In this document: positions 1-6,750 of the stretch, in pieces
Position numbering within the stretch: position 1 is the first letter of the stretch
How the letters are laid out: each line of letters begins with the position of its first letter
From: Deltaproteobacteria bacterium
Lineage (GTDB): Bacteria > Bdellovibrionota > UBA1018 > UBA923
Reading direction: 5' to 3'
Length of the DNA: 10,799 nt
NCBI GenBank assembly: GCA_016194725.1
Contig: JACQAW010000207.1
Location: forward strand, 1-10,799
Position numbers and translations under genes: made by a program
The notes under the pieces: model-generated
Databases searched by the model: none
The model's input: the letters and a program-made list of their open reading frames with translations, nothing else
Told to the model about the DNA's origin: nothing

Positions 1-114
1 ATGATATAGTTTACGCCTGCCAGGGGCGTGAGGTGTGTCTTGAAGACGCGGTACTGATTTTACGGCATTTTTATTGGAAAGTTGCGGCACCGGCATTGCA
101 GTTTCGTTGTAACG

Positions 115-1185
115 ATGACCGTGAATCAAGTACTTGCAATGGCGCTGGTGGCCTCGTTCGCAATCGCCTGCCCAGCCGGGGCCGATACCGGTGTACCGGC
201 GATAGCCCCATCGGGCATCGAGGCCAAAACCTTCGACAGCAGCTGGCTCGACGGCGAAAGCACGCTGTCGCAGGAACACGTGGACCGGCTTGTCGGCTTG
301 GCCAAGCTTGATCCTTCCACCGCTAAAATTCTAAAAGACGCGCAGAACGTCTTGGGCGCCCAGACATCGGAACAGCTCGCGGCCTTCATACGTATCTGCG
401 AGAACAGCTCCAATGGCTCCTATTCCGGACTTGCCGATATATCGGCGTACCGCCGCCTGCTGAGCAAGTCGATTGCGGAAGAGACCGGCGATGAGCAGGT
501 CGACCATCGTGCTCAGTTCGAGGGAAAGCTTCCGAAAAACGAGCGTATAATGAAGTTGGAGGAACAACCCGATTACGTCACGGCCGTAACCGCGGTGCGA
601 GGCGGAATCTGCATCATCGCCGGGTCAACCCTGCGCGACGCGTATTCGACCTTCATTCACGAGCTCACACATATCGCGTACATGGTGCCGGAAGTCGAAG
701 ATAGAAATTTTCTGGACAAATACAAAAGCGCGCAGGAATACGTCGATAAAACTTTTATCGTGCCCGGCGGCGAGCTCGAAGCCAGCATTCAGGGCTATCG
801 GGCGCTGATTCGGACCAACCATTCGCGAGCGCGCCTGCCCGACGAGGTTCGCGATTCCTTCAATGACGAAGGTGAGCTCGTGGACCGTGGAAAATTTTCG
901 CAATATCTGCTGACCAAGGCCGACTATGACGAGCTGCTGCGAAGCAATTATCAGGCGAAATTGCTGGGGCTCTACAATCTGCTGGCCGCGAAGGAAAATT
1001 TTTTGACCAATGTTTACAAGGAGCGAGCCGGCTTTAGCCACCAACGGCTTTCGCCCAAGCAGCATCGGGCTGTACTGGCTTCGGCCCACCGGCTGCAATC
1101 GGAAATATTCGAGCTGCGCGACCTGCGCAAAAGTTACCTGAGTCGCATTGCGGCAGAAGGCATTTCGGTCAAATCGGCGAATTAA
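115..1185 (+). CDS. Exported HExxH zinc metalloprotease-like protein
   Basis: A 356-residue protein starting at ATG 115. It has a hydrophobic N-terminal segment (residues 6-18) followed by CPAGAD, consistent with Sec export; C19 could be a poor lipobox (AIAC). Residues 182-186 read HELTH, a canonical HExxH zinc-binding and catalytic motif, inside a hydrophobic helix-like stretch. About 34 residues on, GGELEA offers E220 or E222 as a possible third, gluzincin-type ligand. The rest is mostly helical and charged, with no domain I can name. The start is uncertain: TTG 82 would add 11 residues and give the signal a positive N-region (MRHRH), while GTG 121 would shorten it; none has a well-spaced Shine-Dalgarno. 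It is followed after 33 bases by an amine oxidase on the same strand. Protease activity is inferred from the motif only; the protein family is not recognised. Confidence 0.75.
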   Translation: MTVNQVLAMALVASFAIACPAGADTGVPAIAPSGIEAKTFDSSWLDGESTLSQEHVDRLVGLAKLDPSTAKILKDAQNVLGAQTSEQLAAFIRICENSSNGSYSGLADISAYRRLLSKSIAEETGDEQVDHRAQFEGKLPKNERIMKLEEQPDYVTAVTAVRGGICIIAGSTLRDAYSTFIHELTHIAYMVPEVEDRNFLDKYKSAQEYVDKTFIVPGGELEASIQGYRALIRTNHSRARLPDEVRDSFNDEGELVDRGKFSQYLLTKADYDELLRSNYQAKLLGLYNLLAAKENFLTNVYKERAGFSHQRLSPKQHRAVLASAHRLQSEIFELRDLRKSYLSRIAAEGISVKSAN

Positions 1186-1218
1186 CGGCGCTGGCATTTT
1201 CAGTGCAGCTTGATCTGC

Positions 1219-2352
1219 ATGAAATCGGGGTTGATCGTCGATGACGTTTTGATTATCGGAGCAGGCGCGGCGGGTCTTGCAGCGGCACGCGCGTTGTCAC
1301 TTGCGGGCGTGGCTGTTCGAATCCTTGAGGCGCGCGAGCGAATTGGCGGGCGTGTCCTGACCCTGCATCCGTCAGGCGCTTCCTTGCCCGTTGAGCTTGG
1401 GGTGGAGTTCATGCACGGCCGGCCGCGCGAGCTGCTGGAAGTGTTTTCGGCAGACGGGCTGCATGCCATCGAGTCGGACTTTACCAATGACCGGCCATTT
1501 TCCGAATTTTCCGGGAGCGAGACGGCGGCACGAACTATCCCTGCCTGCCGATCTTTCCGCGTGCGCGAGGGCTTCGACTCCGTCTGCGAATACCTGCTGC
1601 GGTCTGCCGCGGGTGCCAGGCTTAATCTCAAAAGCATAGTCACCGAGGTTCGTTGGCGCCCGGGCAGGGTGGCAGTACTAACCAGGAATGCTGCAAGTGA
1701 GCGGGTTTTTCGGGCAAGGCGACTGATCGTCACATTGCCTCTGGGCGTATTTAAGGCACCGATAGGCACTGAGGGTACGGTGCGTTTTTTACCACCGCTG
1801 CCGGAAAAACAAATGGCTGCTTCGGCGCTGGAAATGGGAAATATCTTCAAGATCGTTTTCAAGTTTCGCGAGCCATTTTGGCGAGCCCAACCGCGATTTA
1901 TGTTCGAGCAGGCCTCGAGCAGGGCAATTCAGCTCTGGTACGACACCTTTCCGTTGAATTCGGGTCTTCTGACGGGCTTGACCGCTGGCCCCAGGGCCAC
2001 GGCTTTGCTCAGTAACGGACGCGAGCATGCCGTTGAGCAGGCACTGAGCTGCCTGGCTGGCGTTACGGGAGTCGGGGTCGACCTGCTCGCGGAGTGGCTG
2101 GACTGTTGGTACTTTCATGATTGGCAGAGTGATCCTTTTTCCCGCGGAGCTTTCAGCTACGTTGTCGCCGGCGGCTTGGCAGAGCAGAAGAAATTGGCGG
2201 CAACCCTGGCCGACACCTTATATTTCGCGGGCGAAGCCACGCATTGCGAAGGGTTGAACGGTACCGTCGAAGGGGCCATTCAAACGGGACAGCGCGCGGC
2301 TCAGGCAATTTTGGAAAAACTGCAGCTGGGAGCGCGTCGGTCCGCTGCCTAG
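1219..2352 (+). CDS. FAD-dependent amine oxidase (flavin monoamine oxidase family)
   Basis: A 377-residue flavoprotein of the amino-oxidase family (MAO, polyamine oxidase, LSD1-type fold). Residues 10-45 hold the Rossmann FAD-binding motif G14-A-G16-A-A-G19, E37 at the end of strand beta-2, and the GGR signature (43-45). Residues 206-217 (MGNIFKIVFKFR) match the segment that carries the active-site lysine in LSD1 and polyamine oxidases, which puts K211 at that position. The C-terminal FAD motif is clear: YFAGEATH (335-342), then GTVEGA (348-353). There is no signal peptide or membrane segment, so it is probably cytoplasmic. It should oxidise an amine with O2, giving an imine or aldehyde plus H2O2, but the substrate cannot be read from sequence. 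ATG 1219 is preferred to TTG 1210; neither has a clear Shine-Dalgarno. It may share a transcript with the metalloprotease-like gene upstream. Confidence 0.9.
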   Translation: MKSGLIVDDVLIIGAGAAGLAAARALSLAGVAVRILEARERIGGRVLTLHPSGASLPVELGVEFMHGRPRELLEVFSADGLHAIESDFTNDRPFSEFSGSETAARTIPACRSFRVREGFDSVCEYLLRSAAGARLNLKSIVTEVRWRPGRVAVLTRNAASERVFRARRLIVTLPLGVFKAPIGTEGTVRFLPPLPEKQMAASALEMGNIFKIVFKFREPFWRAQPRFMFEQASSRAIQLWYDTFPLNSGLLTGLTAGPRATALLSNGREHAVEQALSCLAGVTGVGVDLLAEWLDCWYFHDWQSDPFSRGAFSYVVAGGLAEQKKLAATLADTLYFAGEATHCEGLNGTVEGAIQTGQRAAQAILEKLQLGARRSAA

Positions 2353-2359
2353 CCTAGTT

Positions 2360-3280
2360 TTAATCCGGGCAGTTCATCTCGGTTTTCGTGACCATGGGAC
2401 AAGGGTCCTGGATGGCGCAACTTCTTTTGGGCGGGCTACCCGGAACAGGTTGGGGTGCAGGATAGGGCACTTGCCCAGGAAAGGGTACTGGTCCGGGCGC
2501 GGGTGCCGGCCCTGGAATAGGTCCAGGTACGGGTGCGGGTCCCTGGCCGGGCACCGGCAGAGGCGCGGGCGCCGGAACGGGGACGGGAACTGGTATCGGT
2601 CCGGGCCACCGATTGCGGTCATGATCGTCGTCGCGGTGTCGGTCCCTATCGTCACGGTCTCGGTCTCTATCGCCTGGAAGTTCCGAGACACTCGCTAAAA
2701 CCCGGCTTCCAGTTTCTGGCTCGCCCTCGGTGTTTTTGATGAAATTCACTTCGGTGTTCAGCACTAGCGCCCCGCGGCCATTTGTCCCCTCGCATTTTGC
2801 CCGCCCGTCAAAAGCCACCGCGAGTTGCACGGTACAGGGGTCGGCGCCATAACCATCGTTGCTTACCTCCTGGTCGTAAATCAAATTCCCTTTCACACTA
2901 CCATCTGCAGCAATCGAAATTGCTGTCTGCTGGTCCAACGCCGTTTTGCTCTGAGCCACCACAATCCGGTTGGCGCAGTCCAGTGACAGATCAAAGTCTG
3001 AGATCTTCGAGTCCTTGAATTGAAAGGACTGCAGCTTTTTTCCGGCATTTCGCGCGACACAACTTTCCTTCTGCTGATACCCCGCCTGTTTGTACTGCCG
3101 CTGCGCTTGCTTGTCACAAGTAAGATTGAAATCGCCCGTCGGTGCAGGCGGCTGCTGCGTTGAGTTTTCACCCGGCACATTTAGATTATCGTTTTGATTT
3201 CCTTGGCCACACCCCGCCAGAGTCAGGACCAAGTTGAGTCCCAGCAGCACTTTCAGGCAGACGCGAATTGAAGTTTTCAT
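2360..3280 (-). CDS. Lipoprotein with D/R-rich segment and proline-rich stalk
   Basis: A 306-residue lipoprotein. The start at 3280 is chosen because it gives a textbook signal: charged MKTSIRVCLK, a hydrophobic core, then the lipobox L21-A-G-C24. The residue after C24 is Gly, not Asp, which in the enterobacterial rule favours the outer membrane. Residues 35-50 are a polar linker. Residues 51-200 form a folded-looking domain with five cysteines (55, 74, 102, 149, 163) and no family I recognise. Residues 204-224 are almost only Asp, Arg and His, and residues 226-284 are a Pro-Ala-Val-Gly stalk of PxP repeats. A short tail carries three more cysteines (288, 294, 304). Its stop lies 7 bp from that of the convergent amine oxidase. 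A surface or periplasm-spanning role is inferred from the stalk; molecular function is unknown. Confidence 0.85.
   Translation of the reverse strand: MKTSIRVCLKVLLGLNLVLTLAGCGQGNQNDNLNVPGENSTQQPPAPTGDFNLTCDKQAQRQYKQAGYQQKESCVARNAGKKLQSFQFKDSKISDFDLSLDCANRIVVAQSKTALDQQTAISIAADGSVKGNLIYDQEVSNDGYGADPCTVQLAVAFDGRAKCEGTNGRGALVLNTEVNFIKNTEGEPETGSRVLASVSELPGDRDRDRDDRDRHRDDDHDRNRWPGPIPVPVPVPAPAPLPVPGQGPAPVPGPIPGPAPAPGPVPFPGQVPYPAPQPVPGSPPKRSCAIQDPCPMVTKTEMNCPD
2429..2671 (-). repeat. Low-complexity coding repeats: D/R-rich then PxP-rich
   Basis: Inside the lipoprotein gene, 2609-2671 encodes a charged tract of Asp/Arg/His (residues 204-224) and 2429-2605 encodes about 59 residues of PVP, PAP and GP steps (residues 226-284). 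The DNA is built from short degenerate repeats on the theme GG-pyrimidine-CC, so it could change length by replication slippage. It produces several spurious open frames on the opposite strand. Confidence 0.8.
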
Positions 3281-3376
3281 GGAGCCTGCCCATGCAACCG
3301 ATGGACCAGACCATCGTTTCACGGAATTTGGGATTTACGCGAAACTGAATCTTGTGCTCGACAGAACACATTACGC
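3281..3376. promoter_or_regulatory. Divergent intergenic region, promoters not resolved
   Basis: These 96 bases separate the lipoprotein gene (-) from the HTH regulator gene (+), so they should carry both promoters and are a natural site for autoregulation by the HTH protein. I could not find a convincing -35/-10 pair for either direction, nor a strong inverted repeat. The call rests on gene layout alone. Confidence 0.35.
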
Positions 3377-4315
3377 ATGTTCAATTATGAAGGAATTATG
3401 AGGGGACGAAAAAAGGACCTTAGAAAACTACCGGTTGGCCCGTTAAAGAGCGGTCAGGATGAGAAAATCCTCGAAGTGCTGGGTGAAACTGTAAAGCGCC
3501 TTCGAAAGTGCGCCCATATCTCGCAGGAACGTATCGCTGAGATTTTGGGGCTGCATCAGACGGCGGTGTGCCGCGTCGAACTGGGGCAACAAAGCTTGCA
3601 GCCGTGGCACTTGCAGCAACTTTCAGACCTCTACGACATTCGCGTCAGCGATATGTTGTCAGGACAGATTAATTTTTGGCAGATTGCCGAGCGTTTTGGC
3701 CAAAAACCTCCATTTCCATCCCGTTATCTTGAGCTCGCGCATTCCAAAGTTCGTGAGTTTCTGCCGCTGTTGAGATTTATGACCGTCCAAAAGGGTCGCA
3801 CTTTTCTGCAACGTGTTTTGAAAGAGGTCGATACGGATCTGGACCTGCATTACTTGCGTGGCCCGGACCAGCCCATCGGCGTGAACTGCAATCTTGACCT
3901 GATTCGCCACAGTATCAAGGGTGGCGTGCTCAATAGTGACAATCTGAAACTTGTAGTCGACGAGTCTCGCAACGAAGATGTGCAGGGGTTTTTGCACCCT
4001 GTTTACCTGACCCAGCCGTCGCTCGGAAATCTGCTTAAGAGCTTCGTTCTGAACTCGCACCATTATGATTCGAACTTCATTTATACCGTTTGCGAGGATA
4101 AAAGCAGCGAGCTGGTGCTGTCGGTCAAACCCGCCGAACACATGGATAAGGTGAAATACAAAGATGTAGAGCTGGGCGATTATCTGTGCCGCTACAAGCG
4201 CGAGTACCTTTCGCAGCTTTCCGGCTACATCGGCGCCAAACCCCTGCAGATTCACGAAAAAGACTGCCATTTTCACGGCGCAAGTCAGTGCGTGTACGCC
4301 ATTCCAGCCACCTAA
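3377..4315 (+). CDS. XRE-type HTH regulator with C-terminal sensor-like domain
   Basis: A 312-residue protein. Residues 32-92 are an XRE/Cro-C1-type helix-turn-helix: VKRLRK, SQERIAEILGLHQTAVCRVELGQ, then a helix resembling YDIRVSDML. Residues 110-310 form a second domain, probably a ligand-binding one. It ends in H293-x3-C297-H-x-H300-x4-C305, a closing motif (C-x3-G-A-x2-C-x-Y) like those ending V4R or heme/NO-sensor-like domains; five candidate metal ligands lie within 13 residues. The family match is by eye only. There is no signal or membrane segment. ATG 3377 is the longest start; ATG 3398 has AAGGA just upstream (3390-3394), only 3 bases away, so it is a credible alternative. The next gene also begins with an HTH, and a 16-bp direct repeat lies between them. 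Likely a transcription factor responding to a small molecule or metal, and possibly controlling its neighbour. Confidence 0.85.
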   Translation: MFNYEGIMRGRKKDLRKLPVGPLKSGQDEKILEVLGETVKRLRKCAHISQERIAEILGLHQTAVCRVELGQQSLQPWHLQQLSDLYDIRVSDMLSGQINFWQIAERFGQKPPFPSRYLELAHSKVREFLPLLRFMTVQKGRTFLQRVLKEVDTDLDLHYLRGPDQPIGVNCNLDLIRHSIKGGVLNSDNLKLVVDESRNEDVQGFLHPVYLTQPSLGNLLKSFVLNSHHYDSNFIYTVCEDKSSELVLSVKPAEHMDKVKYKDVELGDYLCRYKREYLSQLSGYIGAKPLQIHEKDCHFHGASQCVYAIPAT

Positions 4316-4316
4316 G

Positions 4317-4353
4317 AGCCCGCCCTGGCTACCGCGCAGCCCGCCCTGGCTAC
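4317..4353 (+). repeat. 16-bp direct repeat, 21-bp period, candidate operator
   Basis: The sequence AGCCCGCCCTGGCTAC occurs exactly at 4317-4332 and again at 4338-4353, offset by 21 bp, close to two helical turns. The first copy starts one base after the upstream stop codon, and the second runs into a -10-like TACAAT. Two identical sites on one DNA face, at a promoter between two HTH genes, look like an operator. A simple local duplication is the alternative. Confidence 0.6.
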
Positions 4354-4356
4354 AAT
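4351..4356 (+). promoter_or_regulatory. Candidate -10 box TACAAT for the HTH-kinase gene
   Basis: TACAAT matches the sigma-70 -10 consensus at five of six bases and lies 56 bases before the GTG start at 4413. No good -35 lies 17 bases upstream; that space is filled by the direct repeat, as expected of an activator-dependent or repressed promoter. The match overlaps the last three bases of the second repeat copy. Confidence 0.4.
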
Positions 4357-4412
4357 GTGTCCACGGCGAGTTTCCCTTTGATGCGGGTGCCTGAAGCCGG
4401 TACATAAGAAGT

Positions 4413-5990
4413 GTGCCCAGATCCAATCCCAAACAGGAACGCCTGCCCGAAGCAGATCGCCTGAAGCGGCTAAGAACAATTCTAAATTTCTCGCAAAGAG
4501 AAATGGCTGAAGAGTTCAAAGTCGTTCACGGGGCGATAGGTCTTTGGGAAAGTGGAGAGCGAACGATTCCAGGACCAGTTTTAAAACTAATCGAGCTCTA
4601 TGAGGAGGAACTGGGTATGGGCAATGAAAAAACTAGAAAACCGGGTGAGCTGGAGAGCCTCACGACCAGCTGGCTCGGGCGCGGGCTGAAACTCTCGACC
4701 ACCACCGCGGCAGTCGCGGCCAGAGTCGTGGGGGCGGGGCTGCAAAAGGTCGTCACCAACAACAAGGGCGCCAGTCAGATAACCCAGCGTACGCAAGAGG
4801 CCATCGCGCGCCAGATGGCCGATCAGCTGGGCGAGCTCAAGGGGCTCATGATGAAGATGGGCCAGATGGTGAGCTATATGGATTTTGCGCTACCCGAAGT
4901 GGCGCGCGCAGCTTTCGAGAAGCTGCAGCACTCCACCCCTCCCATGGGCGCTAACGTCATCGCGCAGATCATCTTTGAGGAGTTCGGTCGCGGGCCACGC
5001 GAGCTGTTTGCCGAATGGTCACCCAATCCCATTGCCGCCGCCAGCATAGGCCAGGTACATCGGGCGCGGTTGCATTCGGGCGAAGAGGTGGCGGTGAAGG
5101 TGCAGTACCCGGGAATTTCGAAAACGCTCGACAGCGATTTGAAAAACGCGGGACTGCTCGACACATTATCGACTTTTCTGTTTCGCGGGCAGGAGCGGGG
5201 CACCTTCGTGGCCGAGCTGCGGGAGCGCCTGATGGAAGAATGCGACTACTTGAAAGAGGCTGCCAACCAGGAGCATTTCCGCGAGCTCTATTCCCAGGAC
5301 GCCCGCGTGGTCATTCCACGGGTGTTCAGGGAGTTTTCCACGCGCCGGGTTCTAACCACTGAATTCATTCAGGCCAAGAGCTTCAAGGAGTTCAACGAAA
5401 CCGCCTCGCAGAGTCAGCGCAACCGGGCGGGCGAGGTGATGTGGGACGTGGCCTTCGCATCAATTTTTCGCCACTGCATTTTCAATGGCGATCCGCATCC
5501 CGGTAACTACTTGTTCACTGAAGATCGAGTGGTGTTTCTCGATTTCGGCTGCGTGAAACGCTTCGATGCGGCTTTTGTTGACGAGTGGCGCAGGCTGGTG
5601 CGCTCGGTGCTCGAGCGCGATCGCGCGGGCACGGATCGCATCATAGTCGAGCTGGGAATGGCGCCCAAACCCGAAAGTTTCGACTTCGACTACAACCATA
5701 CGATGATCCTGGAGCTTTACGAGCCTTGGCTTTACGACGAGAATTTCACTTTCAGCCAGGACTACGTCGCGCGTACCTGGAAAAAAATGATGGTCGACAA
5801 CAAGAATAAGTTTTCGATTCGCATGCCCAAAGATTGGGTTTTCACCAATCGTCTGCAGTGGGGTCTTTATGCGGTGCTGGCCGCAATGAAGGCCGACTCA
5901 AACTGGCGTTCGCGAATTCTGGCGCTGGTTTATCAGCCCGGCGAGGTGCGGCCCGCCGCCTTTATCGAACGGGTCGCCGTGGCTCGGTGA
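4413..5990 (+). CDS. HTH-ABC1/UbiB-family atypical kinase fusion
   Basis: A 525-residue fusion protein. Residues 14-68 are an XRE-type helix-turn-helix (RLKRLRTILNFSQREMAEEF, then GAIGLWESGERTIPG). From about residue 85 to the end is an ABC1/UbiB/AarF atypical protein-kinase-like domain: hallmark K148-M-G-Q151, Ala-rich nucleotide loop A208-A-A-S-I-G-Q214, VAVK229 with the ATP-contacting lysine, EECDYLKEAAN, catalytic NGDPHPGN (358-365) and D377-F-G379. All key motifs are intact, so it should bind ATP. Known members support ubiquinone biosynthesis or act as ATPases on lipid-linked partners. The two C-terminal membrane helices usual in UbiB are absent, so it is probably soluble. The GTG start at 4413 has AAGAAG at 4406-4411, closer than ideal. 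Fusion of this kinase to a DNA-binding domain suggests kinase-linked transcription control (inference). Its 3' end overlaps the convergent gene by 29 bp. Confidence 0.9.
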   Translation: MPRSNPKQERLPEADRLKRLRTILNFSQREMAEEFKVVHGAIGLWESGERTIPGPVLKLIELYEEELGMGNEKTRKPGELESLTTSWLGRGLKLSTTTAAVAARVVGAGLQKVVTNNKGASQITQRTQEAIARQMADQLGELKGLMMKMGQMVSYMDFALPEVARAAFEKLQHSTPPMGANVIAQIIFEEFGRGPRELFAEWSPNPIAAASIGQVHRARLHSGEEVAVKVQYPGISKTLDSDLKNAGLLDTLSTFLFRGQERGTFVAELRERLMEECDYLKEAANQEHFRELYSQDARVVIPRVFREFSTRRVLTTEFIQAKSFKEFNETASQSQRNRAGEVMWDVAFASIFRHCIFNGDPHPGNYLFTEDRVVFLDFGCVKRFDAAFVDEWRRLVRSVLERDRAGTDRIIVELGMAPKPESFDFDYNHTMILELYEPWLYDENFTFSQDYVARTWKKMMVDNKNKFSIRMPKDWVFTNRLQWGLYAVLAAMKADSNWRSRILALVYQPGEVRPAAFIERVAVAR

Positions 5991-6675
5991 ACTGTTGGTG
6001 CAGGTGCCAGTTCTGGTCGGTGCGTGCGCTGTCGCGAGTCTGGTAGTTGCACTCGATGGTGATGTCCTGAACCACCTGATAAAAGTGCGGGCGCGCTTCG
6101 CCCGAGCCAATCGTCTTGGTAAAGTACCAGCCCAGGTTCGTCGGCCCGTCGTCGCGCAGGCCAATGGCCACTGAGCCATTCTGCTCGTCGAGAAAAAAGC
6201 TGGCATTCGTAAGACAGCCCGGCAGGGTGGTCGTGGAAATGAAGGAGCGCGGCGTGACCGACACCGAGTTTCTGCCGCAACCCAGCTCGCACATATAAGC
6301 GCCAGCAACTGGCAGAGGGTCGGGTTGCCGCAAGGAGCAGTCGATTCTGACATTGTCTTGAGCGTAGTGCAGATCACGTACCTCGAAGGAGTTCAGCGGA
6401 ATCGTTTCGGCCACGACCCAGACGCCGTTGATGCCCAGGCCCACGGCTGCAGCCGGGTTTGCGCCATCGCGCTGTTCGACCATGAAATAGGGTCTTGGCA
6501 GGTTGCACCCCTGCATGACTTCCGAGGCCACGTGCGCGAAAGAGTCTACCGTCAGCGTGCGTTCGCCGCAGGAAAAGTCGCAGGTGTATTTCTGTCCCTG
6601 GTCGGCCTGCGCGGTTCCCAGCAGTGACGAGAGCATGAGAATTGCGATTGCTCCGATTCCATTCGTTCGTGTCAT
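5962..6675 (-). CDS. Exported protein with two copies of a four-cysteine module
   Basis: A 237-residue exported protein. Start 6675 is chosen because GGGGGAA lies 4-10 bases upstream (6679-6685) and because it yields a good Sec signal ending TAQA24-D25. The mature part is an internal duplication. Module 1 (30-115) has Cys 32, 36, 57, 113; module 2 (127-211) has Cys 129, 133, 154, 209. Spacings are 4-21-56 and 4-21-55, and both open with Y-x-C-x3-C-G, share GC in the middle, a G-L/GxxGW-type strand, and end with I-x-C. Two disulfides per module are likely after export. No family is recognised; a small beta-rich secreted or periplasmic domain is the best structural guess. It has its own strong promoter at 6708-6736. 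The 3' end overlaps the HTH-kinase gene by 29 bp, tail to tail. Confidence 0.85.
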   Translation of the reverse strand: MTRTNGIGAIAILMLSSLLGTAQADQGQKYTCDFSCGERTLTVDSFAHVASEVMQGCNLPRPYFMVEQRDGANPAAAVGLGINGVWVVAETIPLNSFEVRDLHYAQDNVRIDCSLRQPDPLPVAGAYMCELGCGRNSVSVTPRSFISTTTLPGCLTNASFFLDEQNGSVAIGLRDDGPTNLGWYFTKTIGSGEARPHFYQVVQDITIECNYQTRDSARTDQNWHLHQQFTEPRRPVR

Positions 6676-6707
6676 GAGTTCCCCCAAAACCAAGTGTGTT
6701 TTTTGAA

Positions 6708-6736
6708 ATCAGACCTGGAGAGCGCTCGGATGTCAA
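6708..6736 (-). promoter_or_regulatory. Sigma-70-like promoter for the cysteine-module gene
   Basis: On the - strand, a perfect -35 hexamer TTGACA (6736-6731) is followed after exactly 17 bases by TCTGAT (6713-6708), four of six matches to TATAAT. Transcription would start near 6700, about 25 bases before the ATG and just ahead of the Shine-Dalgarno. It is the best promoter match I found in the window. Confidence 0.6.
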
Positions 6737-6750
6737 TGCTGCACGGCTGT

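Noticed and set aside
625..1197. 190-codon open frame on the - strand opposite the metalloprotease-like gene
   Set aside because: It lies fully antisense to a gene with a signal peptide and HExxH motif and shows no recognisable domain.
1200..1862. 220-codon open frame on the - strand opposite the amine oxidase
   Set aside because: It is antisense to clear FAD motifs, and its Ser/Arg/Pro-rich composition is typical of shadow frames in GC-rich DNA.
2429..2605. CRISPR array or tandem DNA repeat
   Set aside because: The repeats are short, degenerate, without spacers, and explained by Pro-rich coding in the lipoprotein.
4381..4407. Eight-codon upstream ORF (MRVPEAGT) before the HTH-kinase gene
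   Set aside because: It has no ribosome site and no attenuator-like structure; an ATG with a nearby stop is expected by chance.
3659..4519. 286-codon open frame on the - strand spanning both HTH genes
   Set aside because: It is long, but it crosses two well-supported genes and the intergenic repeat and has no domain-like pattern.
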